Of a stretch of DNA of 64,000 bases, positions 35,121-46,676 are shown piece by piece. This DNA comes from Kitagawia praeruptora (Eukaryota; Streptophyta; Magnoliopsida; Apiales; Apiaceae), in assembly GCA_037693485.1 (NCBI GenBank), contig CM075351.1, forward strand, positions 72,566,001 through 72,630,000, read 5' to 3'. The notes below the pieces were generated by a model. That model searched no databases. It saw only the letters and a list, made by a program, of their open reading frames with translations, and was not told where the DNA came from. The position numbers were made by a program, and so were the translations under genes. Position 1 is the stretch's first letter, and every line of letters begins with the position of its first letter.

Positions 35121-37326
35121 ATGGTTAGGCAACGTGTAACCGCCAACCGAGTGCTAACCCCTCTTTCCGAGCCCAGTACCTCCTCTGCTAGTGTTAGTTC
35201 TTCGGATAGTAGTGTAGATTTGGTAGATCTAGAGTGGTGTATAATGGGGAAAAAGAAGAGTAGTCTGCCCGTACTTACTAGTATTGCGACAAAGGATATG
35301 GGCCCGGGGTATAGCCTCAGCGAGCCAGATGGTAGTTGGGGCCATAGTAAATATTATTTCGTTAAAAAGGACCCAGGGATCCCCCAAGCTTTCTTCTTTA
35401 GGGATCTCAGCACGGAGTTCTCTCAGAATCCAGATGTGGCTGACATGACTAGATATGATGAGGCTTTTCTGGATTCTAAGTTTGGGGATAAACTGGGTTC
35501 TGGGATGGACGTTGGTCCGTTCCGAAGTAAGTACGTAAAGGAGCCGGTCGATTGGGATCCCATTTTCCGGGCCACATTTCATCTGGATAACGATGTAGAG
35601 TGGAGATGGCCGGAGCCCGGTGAAAAGATTTATCACAGACCGGAGGGCGGTTGGGTTGGAGTGTGGTTGGAGCATCTGAGGTCGGGGTACGGGCCTAGGT
35701 GTCACCAATTTGTTAAATCTTTATGCTTGTTCGAGTATGGGATTCCTATCACCCAGCTGACCCCGAACGCGGTGAAGTGGATTTCGTATTTTCTCGGTTG
35801 TTGTGAGAAAGCTGGGGTGCTGCCCACTTTCAAACTTTTTCACCACGTCTTTCAATTGGTGCACTCCAACAACGTACCCATGTTCAAGTTTAGGTTCCGG
35901 GGTAAAGCATGTGGGTATCCTTCCTCGGCGTCAAAGCCTCTTGTTATGCTCCCTACTTTAAAGGGTTGGAACGGGGAGTTTGCCTTCCTCCGGGGCGTTG
36001 ACATCCGGTTCATGCCCACCTTTAAGGAGAATCCTCTTGCCATGAACTTTGAGGTTTTCGATCTTCAGGATGCGGCAATGGACCGGGTTCAGGCTTTTTG
36101 CCGGGGTCTCGGAAGGCAGGTGACTCGGGATGACCTTATGAGTCATGAGTATCTGTTTGAGATAGGATGTAAGTTCGGGTTATATCTTGCTTCTAATTTT
36201 GCTCTTAATGTTTACTTTACTCCGGACTAATGTTTTACTTTCATGATTTCAGGCCTTCCCGGATACAGCCCAGAGTTTGAAAAGATTGTTCAGATGAGCA
36301 AAGCAAGCAAAGCTCTTGGTGCTGCTCTCCGGGGTATTGGTCACGTTCGTGACAATACCAAGGCTCCCGGAGATACTAGCGGCTCCCAAGCCAATCAAGA
36401 GGGGGCTTCTGAGAATAGGGCGGCGCGCCCCGAGCCTGCGGATCCGGAGACCGGGGTTGAAGATTCTGGCCTGGTAGCAAGGAAGAGGCCGAGGGTGACC
36501 TCGGCTCAGACTGAGCTATTTGGGACTATGCTCTCCGACTGCGAGATTGTGCAGGAGGGTTCTGCTGCTGGTGGTCCGAAGAACTTTCGTCCTCATGAGC
36601 CGGCTCCCGTGTCTTCGGAGGAAAGAAATTTCATTGGCTTCCTAGCTGACCTCCCCAGCAAGTCGGAGTGGGAAGAGATGAGTAAATCTACCTCCACCGA
36701 GTTGCTGCAGTAGATGATGGGGGTCTTCGGCCAGGTATATGCTTCTCCGGGCTCTTTCTGTCTTTGCTTATTTATTCTGGATTTTCTAACTTTCGTTTCT
36801 ACCTTCGCAGCTTGGGGTCCGGGTTGCTGGAGCTGCTGCTAAGGCGTGTAGGGAGTTGAAGGAGGCCCAAGTTGCTTTGAGCTCAGCCTCGGAAAAAGAT
36901 AAAGAAATTGCTGATCTGAAGCAGCAACTTGAGGAGCTGAAGGAGCGGACGGATGCCCGGATTGAGAAGTTTAAAGGCGGAATCAAGCGAGCCGTCGACG
37001 AGAGGGACGCGGCCAGGGCTAAGCTGGCCGATTATAAGGCTGAGGTGAAGAGGCTCCGGGATGAGCTGAAGGCCAAGAAGCCCGAGGAGCAGGTAATTGC
37101 TGAGTTTCGGGGATCGGAAGCCTATGATGATGATCTGGCGCTCGTGGCTTCAAAAAAGATCCACCGCTATTGGGTGATCTCCGAAAAGATGATCAAGACC
37201 GATCCCCAGACTGCTACCTGGGAGAACTTCATCACGGAGTACCTTGCTGCTGAGGATGCATTGGCCCGGGGTGAAGGCGAACCTGCTCCTTACCAAGCTC
37301 CCAACTCCTCTCCTCCTAAAGAATGA
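35121..37326 (+). CDS. Spliced antisense gene of the TAT element (putative gypsy-type transposon domain)
   Basis: Three exons on the strand opposite to gag-pol: 35121-36168, 36253-36734 and 36811-37326. Introns are 36169-36252 (GTAAGT...TTTCAG, phase 1) and 36735-36810 (GTATAT...TCGCAG, phase 0). The exons total 2046 nt, exactly 682 codons, in one frame. One defect remains: TAG at 36711-36713 where Gln is likely. The N-terminal part carries the 'putative gypsy-type transposon' pattern (LFEYGIPITQLTPNAVKWISYFLGCCEKAGVLPTFKLFHHVF split across the text here as LFEYGIPITQLTPNAVKW and PTFKLFHHVFQLV). The middle is low-complexity and acidic, and the third exon is a long coiled coil (roughly KEAQVALSS to KAKKPEE). 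Function is unknown. Confidence 0.8.
36169..36252 (+). other. Intron 1 of the antisense gene
   Basis: 84 nt, GTAAGT donor and TTTCAG acceptor, T-rich before the acceptor. Removal fuses the two exons in frame (phase 1), skipping the stop at 36228-36230. Confidence 0.75.
36735..36810 (+). other. Intron 2 of the antisense gene
   Basis: 76 nt, GTATAT donor, pyrimidine-rich tract and TTCGCAG acceptor; phase 0. Confidence 0.72.
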
Positions 37327-37617
37327 TTTCTTCCAGAGTGCCTCTGCAGACTGGCTGCGTCCAGAGTCCGGGCTATGCCCATGTAATCTTTTTTAATCCT
37401 CTGAAAAACTCGCTGTATAACTTTAAATTTTGTTGTTGTATTGCTGTATAACTATCGGGTGTTTCGGGCTGTTGGTCAGCCCGACCCGTTTCTTTGTTTA
37501 TGGATCTTCCTTGTTTGTTTTTTTTCGCAAGTTTAAGTTTTGTCATGCTCCTTTGCTGCTGTTTGTATTGTCCCCCACTCTTCAATTCGGGTATCCCGGA
37601 TTGGGGAGTAGTGGTTT

Positions 37618-38156
37618 GTCCTCGGGCCAAAGCATTGCTAAGGTCCCGGGTTTGGGTTCTACTTGGAAAGGATGAAAACTTTTCCAAGTAGGAATTTGAA
37701 TGCCTATGGCTTCCCGGGCCGAAGCATTGCTAAGGTCCCGGGCTTGGGCCTACTCGGAAAGGATGAAAACTTTTCCAAGTAGGAACTTTGATGCCTATGG
37801 CTTCCCGTGCCGAAGCATTGCTAAGGTCCCGGGCTTGGGCCTACTTGGAAAGGATGAAAACTTTTCCAAGTAGGAATTTGGATGCCTATGGCTTCCCGGG
37901 CCGAAGCATTGCTAAGGTCCCGGGCTTGGGCCTACTTGGAAAGGATGAAAACTTTTCCAAGTAGGGATTTGGATGCCTACGGCTTCCCGGGCCGAAGCAT
38001 TGCTAAGGTCCCGGGCTTGGGCCTACTTGAAAAGGATGAAAACTTTTCCAAGTAGGAATTTGGATGCTATGGCTTCCCGGGCCGAAGCATTGCTAAAGTC
38101 CCGGGCTTGGGCCTACTTGGAAAGGATGAAAACTTTTCCAAGTAGGAACTTTGGTA
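37618..38156 (-). repeat. 90-bp tandem repeats with an internal hairpin (6 copies)
   Basis: Units of 90-91 bp start near 37618, 37709, 37800, 37890, 37982 and 38072. Each contains gccgaagcattgctaag and an inverted repeat ctacttggaaa ... tttccaagtag with an 11-nt gap. They lie between the antisense gene and the integrase end. Such arrays in the 3' part of TAT elements are known and can seed satellites. Confidence 0.9.
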
Positions 38157-38273
38157 ATAATTGTAGGATTGAAATACCAGGTGAGGAATACAGCTCTTTT
38201 TCATTGATAATAAAGTGATTACATGATTTTCAATTACAAAAAATGTCCATGTATGAGCTGGTGCTGTCTTCCT

Positions 38274-41200
38274 TTACTGGTAGTACTTTCTTAGCCTAAG
38301 GCCGTGCCAAGTGTTGGGGACCTCAGTGTTGTCCATGTGGCTGAGCTTATAGGTTCCGGGATGGAGTACTTCTTTGATTCTGTAAGGGCCTTCCAAATTG
38401 GGCATAAGTTTTCCTGTGTTAGTGGGGTCTGACGCCTCGGTGTCCCGGAGCACTAGGTCCCCGATTTGGAAGTTTTTGACCCTTGCTTTCTTTCCGAAGT
38501 ATTCTCTTGTTTTTTCTTTGTATTTCTCCATTCTTTGAACTGATTTGTCTCGGACCTCTTCAACTAGTTCCAGATTAGCTCGTAGCCCTTCTTCATTTGC
38601 AATTTCATCAAAGTTGATTGCTCTGTGGGAAGGAGAACCCACTTCAATTGGTAACATTGCTTCGGTTCCATATGCTAGCTTGAATGGGGTTTCCCCTGTT
38701 CCGGACCTCGGGCTAGTTCTGTATGCCCATAGCACATGTGGTAGCTCTTTGGGCCATTTGTTCTTGCTTTCCTTTAACTTTTTTTCAATTCCTCTTAGCA
38801 AAATTCTGTTTGTCACCTCAACCTGTCCATTGCCCTGGGGGTAGGCCACCGAAGATTTCTTGTGCTTGATTCCCCTTTCCTTCAGATAATTTTCGAAGTC
38901 TGAACCAATGAATTGAGGTCCATTATCTGAGACTAAGACCCTGGGTACGCCGAATCGCATTAAGATGTTGTCCATAAACTTGATGCAGTCTTGTTGATTT
39001 ATGGTCCTCATTGCCTTTGCTTCGGCCCACTTCGTCATATAGTCGATGGCAACTAAGAGATATCTCAGATCGCCTCTAGCCCGGGGGAAGGGTCCCACTA
39101 TATCAATTCCCCATACAGCAAAGGGGATGGGTGACAAGACTGAGGATGGCAGGACCGGGCTTTGCCTTGGGACATTGCTGAACAGCTGGCAGTTTCTGCA
39201 TTTCTTTACAAATTCTATTGCATCTGAGTGGATTGTTGGCCAGTAGTAGCCTTGTCTTATGATTTTGTATGCAAGGGCCTTTGCGGACATGTGGTCTCCA
39301 CAAATCCCTTCATGAACCTCTTGTAAACAGTAGTTGGCTTCCTCCGGGCCTACACACTTGAGTATTGGAGATGAAAAAGTTCGGCGGTAGAGCTGGTTAT
39401 CTTCAATGAAATATTTCGAAGCCTTGTTTTTCAGCCTTCTGGCTTCATTCTTGTCTTCGGGCAACTTCCCTTCCTCCAGATATAGGATGAAAGGAGTCAT
39501 CCAATTCGGGGCATCATCTATTTCCATTATCTCTTCTTGGTCAATGGCCGGGGTTTCCAATTCTTCAAAATATACCGAACTGTCTAGCTCGGCTGAGTTC
39601 TGAACTAGCTTGGACAACTCGTCAGCTTCGGAATTTTCTTCTCTGTTGATTTGGTTGATTTGGTACTCCGGAATGATGGCTAAGTAGCTTTTGACAAGCG
39701 CTTGGTATTGGGCTAGTTTGGGATCTTTGGCCACATATTCGCCCTTGGTTTGCCGTACCACGATCTGGGAATCACTATGGATGCTCAGGCTCTGGATTTT
39801 CAGAGTTCGTGCCAACCTTAGCCCGGCAAGGAGAGCCTCATATTCAGCTTGATTGTTTGTTGCTTGGAATTTGAAGGTGATTGCTTGTCTGATCTGGAAG
39901 CCTTCCGGGCTTTTCATGATGATACCAGCCCCGGACCTTTCTGCTGTTGAGGATCCGTCTACGTGAAGTGTCCATGACTCTGGGTTTTGGTCCGGGGTTT
40001 TCACAAGTTCAGTTGCTAAGTGAAGTTGCTGTGGTTCTGGGAAGGAGCACTCTACTATGAAGTCGGCCAGAGCCCGTGCTTTGATGGCAGTCCGGGGTAT
40101 AAAAGTTAAGTGAAATTGGCTTAACTCGATTGCCCAATTTATCAATCTTCCTGATGCATCCGGCTTGTGGATTATTCGTCTTAGTGGCTGATCTGCTATA
40201 ACCTTGATTTCTCTACCCTGGAAGTAGTGTCTGAGTTTTCTTGAAGTTGTGACTAAGGCAAAGGCAAACTTCTCCAGATTGGGATATCTGGTTTCCGCAT
40301 CTTTTAGTACTTGGCTCACATAATATACCGGTTTCTGAGTCCCACATCTTCCCGGACCAAAGCAGCTGCTACGGCTAACGGTTTGGCGGAGAGGTAGAGA
40401 TGCAAAGGTTCTCCGGGCTTGGGCTTTGTTAACAGAGGCGGTGATGAGAGATACTCCTTGATTGTGTCTAGGGAGGCTTGGCACTCTGGACCCCATGCGA
40501 CTTCTTTTTTGTTGCTTGCTCCCTTGAGCAAGTTGAAGAAAGGCAAACATTTTTCGGCTAGTTTGGAGATAAATCTTCGCAAGGATGCCAATGAGCCGGC
40601 TAATTTTTGGATGTCCTTCTGGGTTCGGGGCAGTTGCATGTCTAGGATTGCCCTGATTTTTTCTGGGTTGGCCTCAATTCCCCTCTGGCTGATCATGAAG
40701 CCCAAGAATTTTCCTGCTGCCACCCCGAAGGTGCACTTCTCCGGGTTAAGTTTCATTTGATTCTTCCTTAGATTTTCAAAACATTCCCGTAGATCCGGGA
40801 CGTGTTCCTCAACAGTTTTGGATTTGGCGATGATATCATCCACATAGGACTCCAAATTCCGGCCTATTTGATCCTGGAAGACCTCTACCATTGCTCTTTG
40901 GTATGTAGCCCCGGCGTTACGGAGCCCGAAGGGCATGAACTTGAAGGCATATACCGTCATGTGGGTGATGAAGGCTGTTTTGGCTATGTCTGCAGGGTTC
41001 ATCTTGATTTGATTGTATCCGGAGAATGCATACATGAAACTTAACATTACATGACCCGAAGTAGCATCGATGAGCTGATCTATGTTGGGTAACGGATACG
41101 GATCCTTGGGACAAGCATCATTGAGGTCGGTGTAATCAACACACATCCTCCATTTTCCGCTAGGTTTCTTGACCAGAACCACATTGGCCAGCCACTCCGG

Positions 41201-41537
41201 ATTTGATCTCACAAATTATATCTGCCTTGAGGAGTTTGTCTACCTCTTCGTCTATGGCCCTTTGTCTTTCCGGGGCAACATTCCTTCTTTTTTGCTTCAC
41301 CGATTTTCTCCTGGGGTCAACATCCAGGCTATGCATGGCCAAGGATTCCTGGAGTCCGGGCATATCCTCCGGGCTCCAGGCGAATACATCAGCATATTCC
41401 CGGAGTAGAGATACTAATTCCTCTTTGAAGGCTTCCTCTAACCCCGCCCCAATCTTGATTTTTCTTTCAGAGTCTCCAGGTATCAGTTCAACTGTCTCAG
41501 TTTCTACTGCGGGCTCGACCTTGGCTTGATTTTTCAT
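38274..41537 (-). pseudogene. TAT Pol: RT, Ty3 RNase H, second RNase H, integrase
   Basis: Minus strand, in three frame blocks. 41537-41160 holds the pre-RT linker and RT start (RAIDEEVDKLLKADII). 41212-40316 holds most of RT: KKPSGKWRMCVDYTDLN, then SFMYAFSGYNQI, where the motif-A catalytic Asp is Tyr (codon 41030-41032), then YVDD. 40550-38274 holds the end of the Ty3 RNase H (VYYVSQVLKDAETRY), a second RNase H (HVDGSSTAERSGAGI, NNQAEYEALLAGL, IHSDSQIVV), and the integrase with H-H-C-C zinc region (CRNCQ), Asp of GIDIVGPF, Asp of VSDNGPQF and Glu of QVEVTNR all present. Frameshifts lie near 41210 and 40340. The RT change and shifts make it inactive. Confidence 0.93.
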
Positions 41538-41665
41538 CGTGGATGATTTTTGGATCCTGGCCTGGGAGTTTGAAGCCAGGTACCCCCGGGCTGTGGAAGT
41601 TTCTGCCTCTTGGGTAGGGATCTCGAGGTTTTCGATAAATTGAACCTCCTTCCCGGGGTTCTTAT

Positions 41666-42330
41666 TAGGGATGAGAAAAAAATCCGATCCGACGGATACC
41701 CGATTCGAAATCCGATTTTTTATCCGATCCGAACCCGATATTTTGGATTTGGATTTGGATATGGATTTAAATTTTAAACCCGAAAGATTTTGGATATGGA
41801 TATGGATTTCATGAAACCCGATCCGAAACCCGAAACCCGATCAAAACCCGAGCCGAACCCGAAACCCGAAAAATACCCGACTTTTATTTATTATATTTTA
41901 TATTTTATATATTATATATTATATATTATATATAAATGTATATTATAAATACATATTATACATACACTATTTTATATATATATATATATATATATAAATG
42001 TATATTATAAATACATATTATACATACACATATCTTTGAGATATAAGATATGGAAAGATCGAGAAAATAAATTGTCATGGATGTAGCGGTATTTTTTAAC
42101 TTACTTACACAATTTTTTTTATTTTTTTGTTAAGCAACTTATTTACACTATTTTTAATTTTGAATACCCGAAAAAAACCCAATCCGATCCGAAACCCGAC
42201 AGATTTGGATTTGGATATTGAGTTTTGGATCCGAAACCCGATACGATCCGAAACCCGAAACCCGAAAATATTTGGATTTGGATTTGGATTTTGCAAAACC
42301 CGAGCCGAACCCGACCCGTTCCCATCCCTA
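41666..42330. mobile_element. hAT MITE inserted in gag-pol of the TAT element
   Basis: Inverted ends tagggatgagaa / cgttcccatcccta, and a perfect 8-bp duplication gttcttat (41658-41665, 42331-42338). 665 bp. Gag-protease frame on one side and pol frame on the other are in the same phase if the MITE and one target copy are disregarded, so it landed in a once continuous gag-pol. Confidence 0.93.
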
Positions 42331-44697
42331 GTTCTTATGAGTTGAGTTTCTGTGTTTCTTTCTGCTTTGGTTCTTATGATAAGCGGAGGCTTTGCGCTTG
42401 TTTTTTGGATCTGTTTCGGCCATGACCAGGGCTTGGCCGTAGCATCGACTAGCTGTTTCCGTATCACCTCTTACCTCTCCGATCCCGGAGGGTGTGGGAA
42501 ATTTGACTTTAAGGTGTGGGGTCGAGGTTACGGCTCGGAGCTTGGTCAGGGCTGGGCGCCCCAGGATCACATTGTAGGAAGAAGGACTGTTTATTACATA
42601 GAACTTGATCATGTGGGTTATCTGCTTCGGGGTGGTGCCAAATTGGACAGGCAAGTAAAGGGTTCCTTGGATGGGGACCAAATTGTGGCCGAAGCCGTAC
42701 AGTGGGTCTTCCCGGCATTCATTCATTCCGATGCTTCCGAGTTGCATTCTGTCCATGGTATGCTTGAATAGTATGTTGACGGAGGAGCCATTATCAACAA
42801 GGATTCTCTTTACCTCGTTTTCGGCGATGTCCAGGGTCACTACTAGGGCCTCATTGTGGTTAGGATCTACTCCTTCAAAGTCAACATTACTAAATGATAT
42901 GATTTGCTCCGGGGCCGGGTCTATCATCATCACCTCATCTCCGGAGTCTGGACTCCTCGGTGGGGAAGCGGAGCCTCCCAAAACTACATGTACCACGTTC
43001 TTCGTTTTTTGGGCTTTATGCCCTTCTCCTCTTTCTGTTGTTTTCCGGGCTATGTATTGGCCCATGTTCCCTTTCTTGACCTGATCCTCGATGAAGAACT
43101 TAAGGGAGACGCAGCTTTCTGTCTCGTGCCCGTGTGTTGCGTGATAGTCGCAGTGTTTGTCCCGGGGCCTATTCTCCGGGGCTGATACCAAGGGCTTGTG
43201 AGGATAAAAGAAGGGTTTGTTCCGGACCTCTTTTAGTATATCGGCCCGTGGCCGGTTCAAAGGTGTCCATTCTGGTTCCGGCCTTGGTTCGGCTCTCCCT
43301 GGTCTCGGGGGCCTGGCTTCGGATTTGGCCCTGGAGGGGTGGTCCTTGTCCGGGACTGTCAGTTGATGACTTGGGATGTAGTTATACTGTTTATTGGGCT
43401 TAAATTTCTTGTCTGGTGGGTGGTCGCTTCTGGGGCGATCGTCTTTGTTTCTCCCCGAGGAGGTGCCTTTCCGGGTCATTCTCATTGCATGTAGGATATC
43501 AGTTTCTTTGATGAACTTGGCGGCCATAGAGTAGGCCGCGGCCAGGCTTTGGGGTTCTTTGTTCACCAATTCTATCACATGGCGCTCGCTACGCTCCGGG
43601 TCTAGGTTCTTCCGGAATATGCTTAAGGCTTCTCTTTCATCCAGGTTCGTGACTTGGTTTATGGCTTCTTGGAATCGTTTCATAAAGGCTAAAAGTGTTT
43701 CGTTGTCATCTTGCCTGATTGTTTCAAGGTGGCACATGTGATACTCCGGGGTTTTGTTGGCTCGAAACCTCCGAAGGAAGACCTCCCTGAACTCCTTCCA
43801 GCTGTGTATGCTCCGGGATGGGATTCGGCTAAACCACCTCTGGGCTGCCCCCTTGAGCGTGGAAGCGAAGAACCTACACTTGGTTAGGTCGTTGTAGAAA
43901 TATATCATGGCTATTTGCTCAAAGTAGTTGAGATGTTCTTCTGGGTCTTCTAACCCATTAAAGGAGTCGAAGTTGTAATGTTTGAGGTTCTTTTGCCGGG
44001 GTATGGCTTCAAGAGAGTGGCTGAAGGGGGTGAGTGTGTCTTGGATCTCGAATCCGGAATCATTATTGACTTTTCTTTGTGACTCATGAATCATTTGTAC
44101 CAGATTATTCGGATGTTCTTCATCATCCGAAACCATCACCGGGCTTAATTCTCTCCGGGTTCTTTTGGATTTGGACTTTCTTATTCTTTCCTCCTCTTGG
44201 ATCCTCTTTTGGACTCTAAGTTCCAACTTATCCTGTTCTTCTTGCCTTATTCTTTCCCGAAGTCTTTCCATCCGTTTTAGCTCGTCAGCCTCATCATCTC
44301 TGGCTTTACTCTGGACATGATTGTCCCTTTTGTTTCTTTTGCCCTGGTCCCCGAGGCGATCGAAGACCGAGGCTCGAGAGTGGTGGGAGTTGGCTGATCC
44401 TTCGGAGTTTTCCGCCTGGTCGGGTTTAGGTTCCGGATGGGGGCGGTTTCGGTAAGCTCGGATTGCTTCAGCGAGTTCCTCCGGGGTTAAATTCTCCATT
44501 TGGGCAGAGTCAAGTGGTACGTCGGTATACTTGTACCGGTTCACTTCAACCGTGACCCGGGCGTCATTCGGACCGATTCCGAGCCTCTCCTGGACCGGGA
44601 TCTGGTTTTGCGGGATCTGCTCCGGGATCGGAACCAGGGGCTCTTCTCTCGGGGCGCTGTTTGCTGGGCGTTGGGTGGATTTGCTTGGTCGAGGCAT
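42331..44697 (-). CDS. TAT Gag-protease, truncated by MITE
   Basis: Minus strand; the best start is ATG at 44697 (MPRPSKSTQ), after the primer-binding site. Charged N-terminus, then a retrotransposon Gag capsid region (NFDSFNGLEDPEEHLNYFEQ; AAQRWFSRIP; FREVFLRRF), an Arg/Pro-rich linker, a zinc-binding-like CDYHATHGHETESC, and an aspartic protease with VDNGSSVNIL (Asn where many have Thr). The frame is open up to the hAT insertion, beyond which it runs into MITE sequence. About 790 residues before the insertion. Confidence 0.9.
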
Positions 44698-44759
44698 GGT
44701 CGCTGGTAGATTCGGGTTAGCTGGGTTCGGCTGTTTGGTTCGGGTTCGGAGGTTCACCC

Positions 44760-44775
44760 CTCCTTCTAGCGCCAA
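44760..44775 (-). promoter_or_regulatory. TAT element primer-binding site
   Basis: Directly next to the right LTR, minus-strand TTGGCGCTAGAAGGAG follows the LTR end ...GTTATCA. A TGG-initial tRNA-primed PBS; the tRNA is not assigned. Confidence 0.75.
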
Positions 44776-45410
44776 TGATAACTCTGAAACTTGATCGGGT
44801 ACTTCCTCGCCAACTCCTGCCTCGGAAGTGGTGTAGCTGTAGTGGGGTGTCTGCAAAACAACACCGGAGGGGGGGTTTGGCCCCGAGGTGCCTCCGGCGT
44901 GAGAATGAGAGTTGGCTTTGGAAGGTAATAATCAAGTAGAGTATCACGAAAGTAATGAATGTGTGCAGGTATGTAATAATGTCTAACCCCTAAACCCTAC
45001 ACTCTAGGGGTATTTATAGCCCTAGGGTTAGGATTTAGGGATCTGTTACCTTTACTCCTAACCGTCGGATTCGGGGGACAAGATGCTGGATTCCCGGGAT
45101 GTAGGACACGTGTCCTTATTTGTGGGGACCGTTGACTGGAGTGTGGCAGTGTTGTTGAGTACATGATTTGACACATGTTGTCGTTTGGACTTTAATGCTG
45201 GTCAGCGCCACGTGTGGGGATATCGGCCGAGCTGGGCTGCCACGTGTTTGAGGTGTCATCACTCTGGTGTCCATTACTCCGGGGTTGGGACTCCGGGCCC
45301 GGGGCCCACTGGCTTGGGCTGGGCTACTCTTATTCCCATTAGTTGGGTTGTTTGTTATTTTTGGGCCTGAAGCTGGGCCTAGTTGGATCTGTGCTATTTC
45401 TAGCCTATCA
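44776..45410 (-). repeat. TAT element right LTR (5' LTR of the element)
   Basis: 635 bp; 14 substitutions and no gaps versus the left LTR by hand alignment. Confidence 0.95.
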
Positions 45411-45739
45411 ACTTTCACATCACTAATCGTTCTTCAACTTTTGCAACAATACTTCAGCACATCCTCAGATTGCTAGCTTTCATCTCACTAGCATCCTTAG
45501 CCTCTGTTATTTTCTCAGCATCCACAATCTCGACTAAGTCGCTCATTGTATATCTGATTTCTCCCTGCTTCTTTTCAATAAGGTTGCTTCTTCAATGGAT
45601 CCAAAACAGAAATTTACATGACAGTACAGAAGCCTATAATTTTCACCGTTTACACCCACAATTCATTTTCAGTAACTATTTCAATAGCATAGATACTCTT
45701 CCACTGTACCGTAGAGCTTCTGCAAATCTTCTTCACTGA
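45411..45739 (+). pseudogene. Membrane-protein paralog D, 3' half
   Basis: After the retrotransposon the gene resumes at codon 93 and stays open to TGA (45737-45739), with 90% or so visible identity to paralog B (ISLASLASVIFSASTISTKSLIVYL; WIQNRNLHDSTEAYNF). Downstream sequence (45740-45900) also matches that after paralog B, so B and D are a recent pair. Confidence 0.88.
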
Positions 45740-45925
45740 CTTCTGGTACCCACATTGAATGAAAGCTATGTAAGCGCTAATTATTCGAAAATAGATTTAA
45801 GCAGAGCTATGTGGCTAGTGTTGTATAAGTAATGTGCGTACTGTTTGGTGGGTAGAAATTTACAATTTTTTAACTCAACCATGTATTTGTGTTTAAAATT
45901 CTATATTTCGTTGGTATCCTTGTTA

Positions 45926-46206
45926 CTCCCTCTGTCCCATCCATTTCTTTACAATTTTTTTTAGGACGTTCCACCAATTCTTTACATTTCTAAAAATAGT
46001 AACTTTTAACAATAAAATATATTATTACATCCACTACTTCACTCCACTTTTTCAACACTTTACACTATTACATCCATTACTTCTCTTATTTTAACAATAA
46101 AATCACTATTACACCCACTACTTCATTTATTTTAATAATATTATACCCACTATTCTTGGTCTCCGTGCCCAGTCCCCAAGTAAAGAAACTGACGGGACAG
46201 AGGGAG
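45926..46206. mobile_element. Stowaway (Tc1/mariner) MITE
   Basis: 281 bp with inverted ends ctccctctgtccc / gggacagagggag and TA duplications (45924-45925, 46207-46208). The interior has runs of ttacatccactactt-like words. Confidence 0.92.
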
Positions 46207-46462
46207 TATTTGGTACATATATGTAGAATGCAAGCATACGTTTATAGCTGTTTCTGCCCTCTTCACCGCTTTACAACTCAAGCATTCACCGGTACTCTGT
46301 TTTTCACATACAAAATATACTCCTATATGCTTAGTAAAAATATGAAAGTGAAGCGTTATTATTTATCCAGCAAAGAAATTGTGAAGCAAACTTACGACAA
46401 TATTACCTTAATTTAACCTTGTTTATTAAACTAGCCAAATCTAAATAGTTGGATATTTGATA

Positions 46463-46563
46463 CTTCCTCCGTACCAAATCTAGATATACATAAATGTAAT
46501 CCAAAGTTCGATCAATTTAACTACAAAAATTCAAACAAGACAAAAAATAAGGGATAGAGGAAG
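46463..46563. mobile_element. Short Stowaway-like MITE remnant
   Basis: Ends cttcctccgtacc and gggatagaggaag are inverted repeats 101 bp apart; a TA is seen only on the left. Confidence 0.5.
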
Positions 46564-46676
46564 CATTTCCCAACCAACTTAATTGTTCCATTTAAATCAT
46601 AGGGTACAATTTACAAAGCATACTGATCAATCACTAAAACTATCATGTACATTTTTAAAAGTAGGTCTTATTTAAA

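Larger units (their letters stand above)
33787..45410 (-). mobile_element. Complete Ty3/gypsy retrotransposon of TAT/Retand type
   Basis: 11,624 bp, with perfect 5-bp duplication acttt (33782-33786, 45411-45415) and two 635-bp LTRs. Minus-strand order is LTR, primer site, gag-protease, RT, two RNase H domains, integrase, tandem repeats, an antisense gene, polypurine tract, LTR. A second, distinct RNase H after the first and an antisense gene between pol and the 3' LTR are features described for the plant TAT lineage. By hand the LTRs differ at 14 of 635 positions (2.2%), mostly transitions; at an assumed 1.3e-8 substitutions per site per year that is under 1 million years. Pol carries frameshifts and an active-site change, and a hAT MITE splits gag-pol. 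Confidence 0.96.

Noticed and set aside
37618..38156. Array of 90-bp units as a CRISPR
   Set aside because: Unit and 'spacer' are one repeated block without unique spacers, inside a retrotransposon.
40802..43403. Plus-strand frames opposite to gag-pol
   Set aside because: Shadows of the GC-rich minus-strand gag and pol frames.
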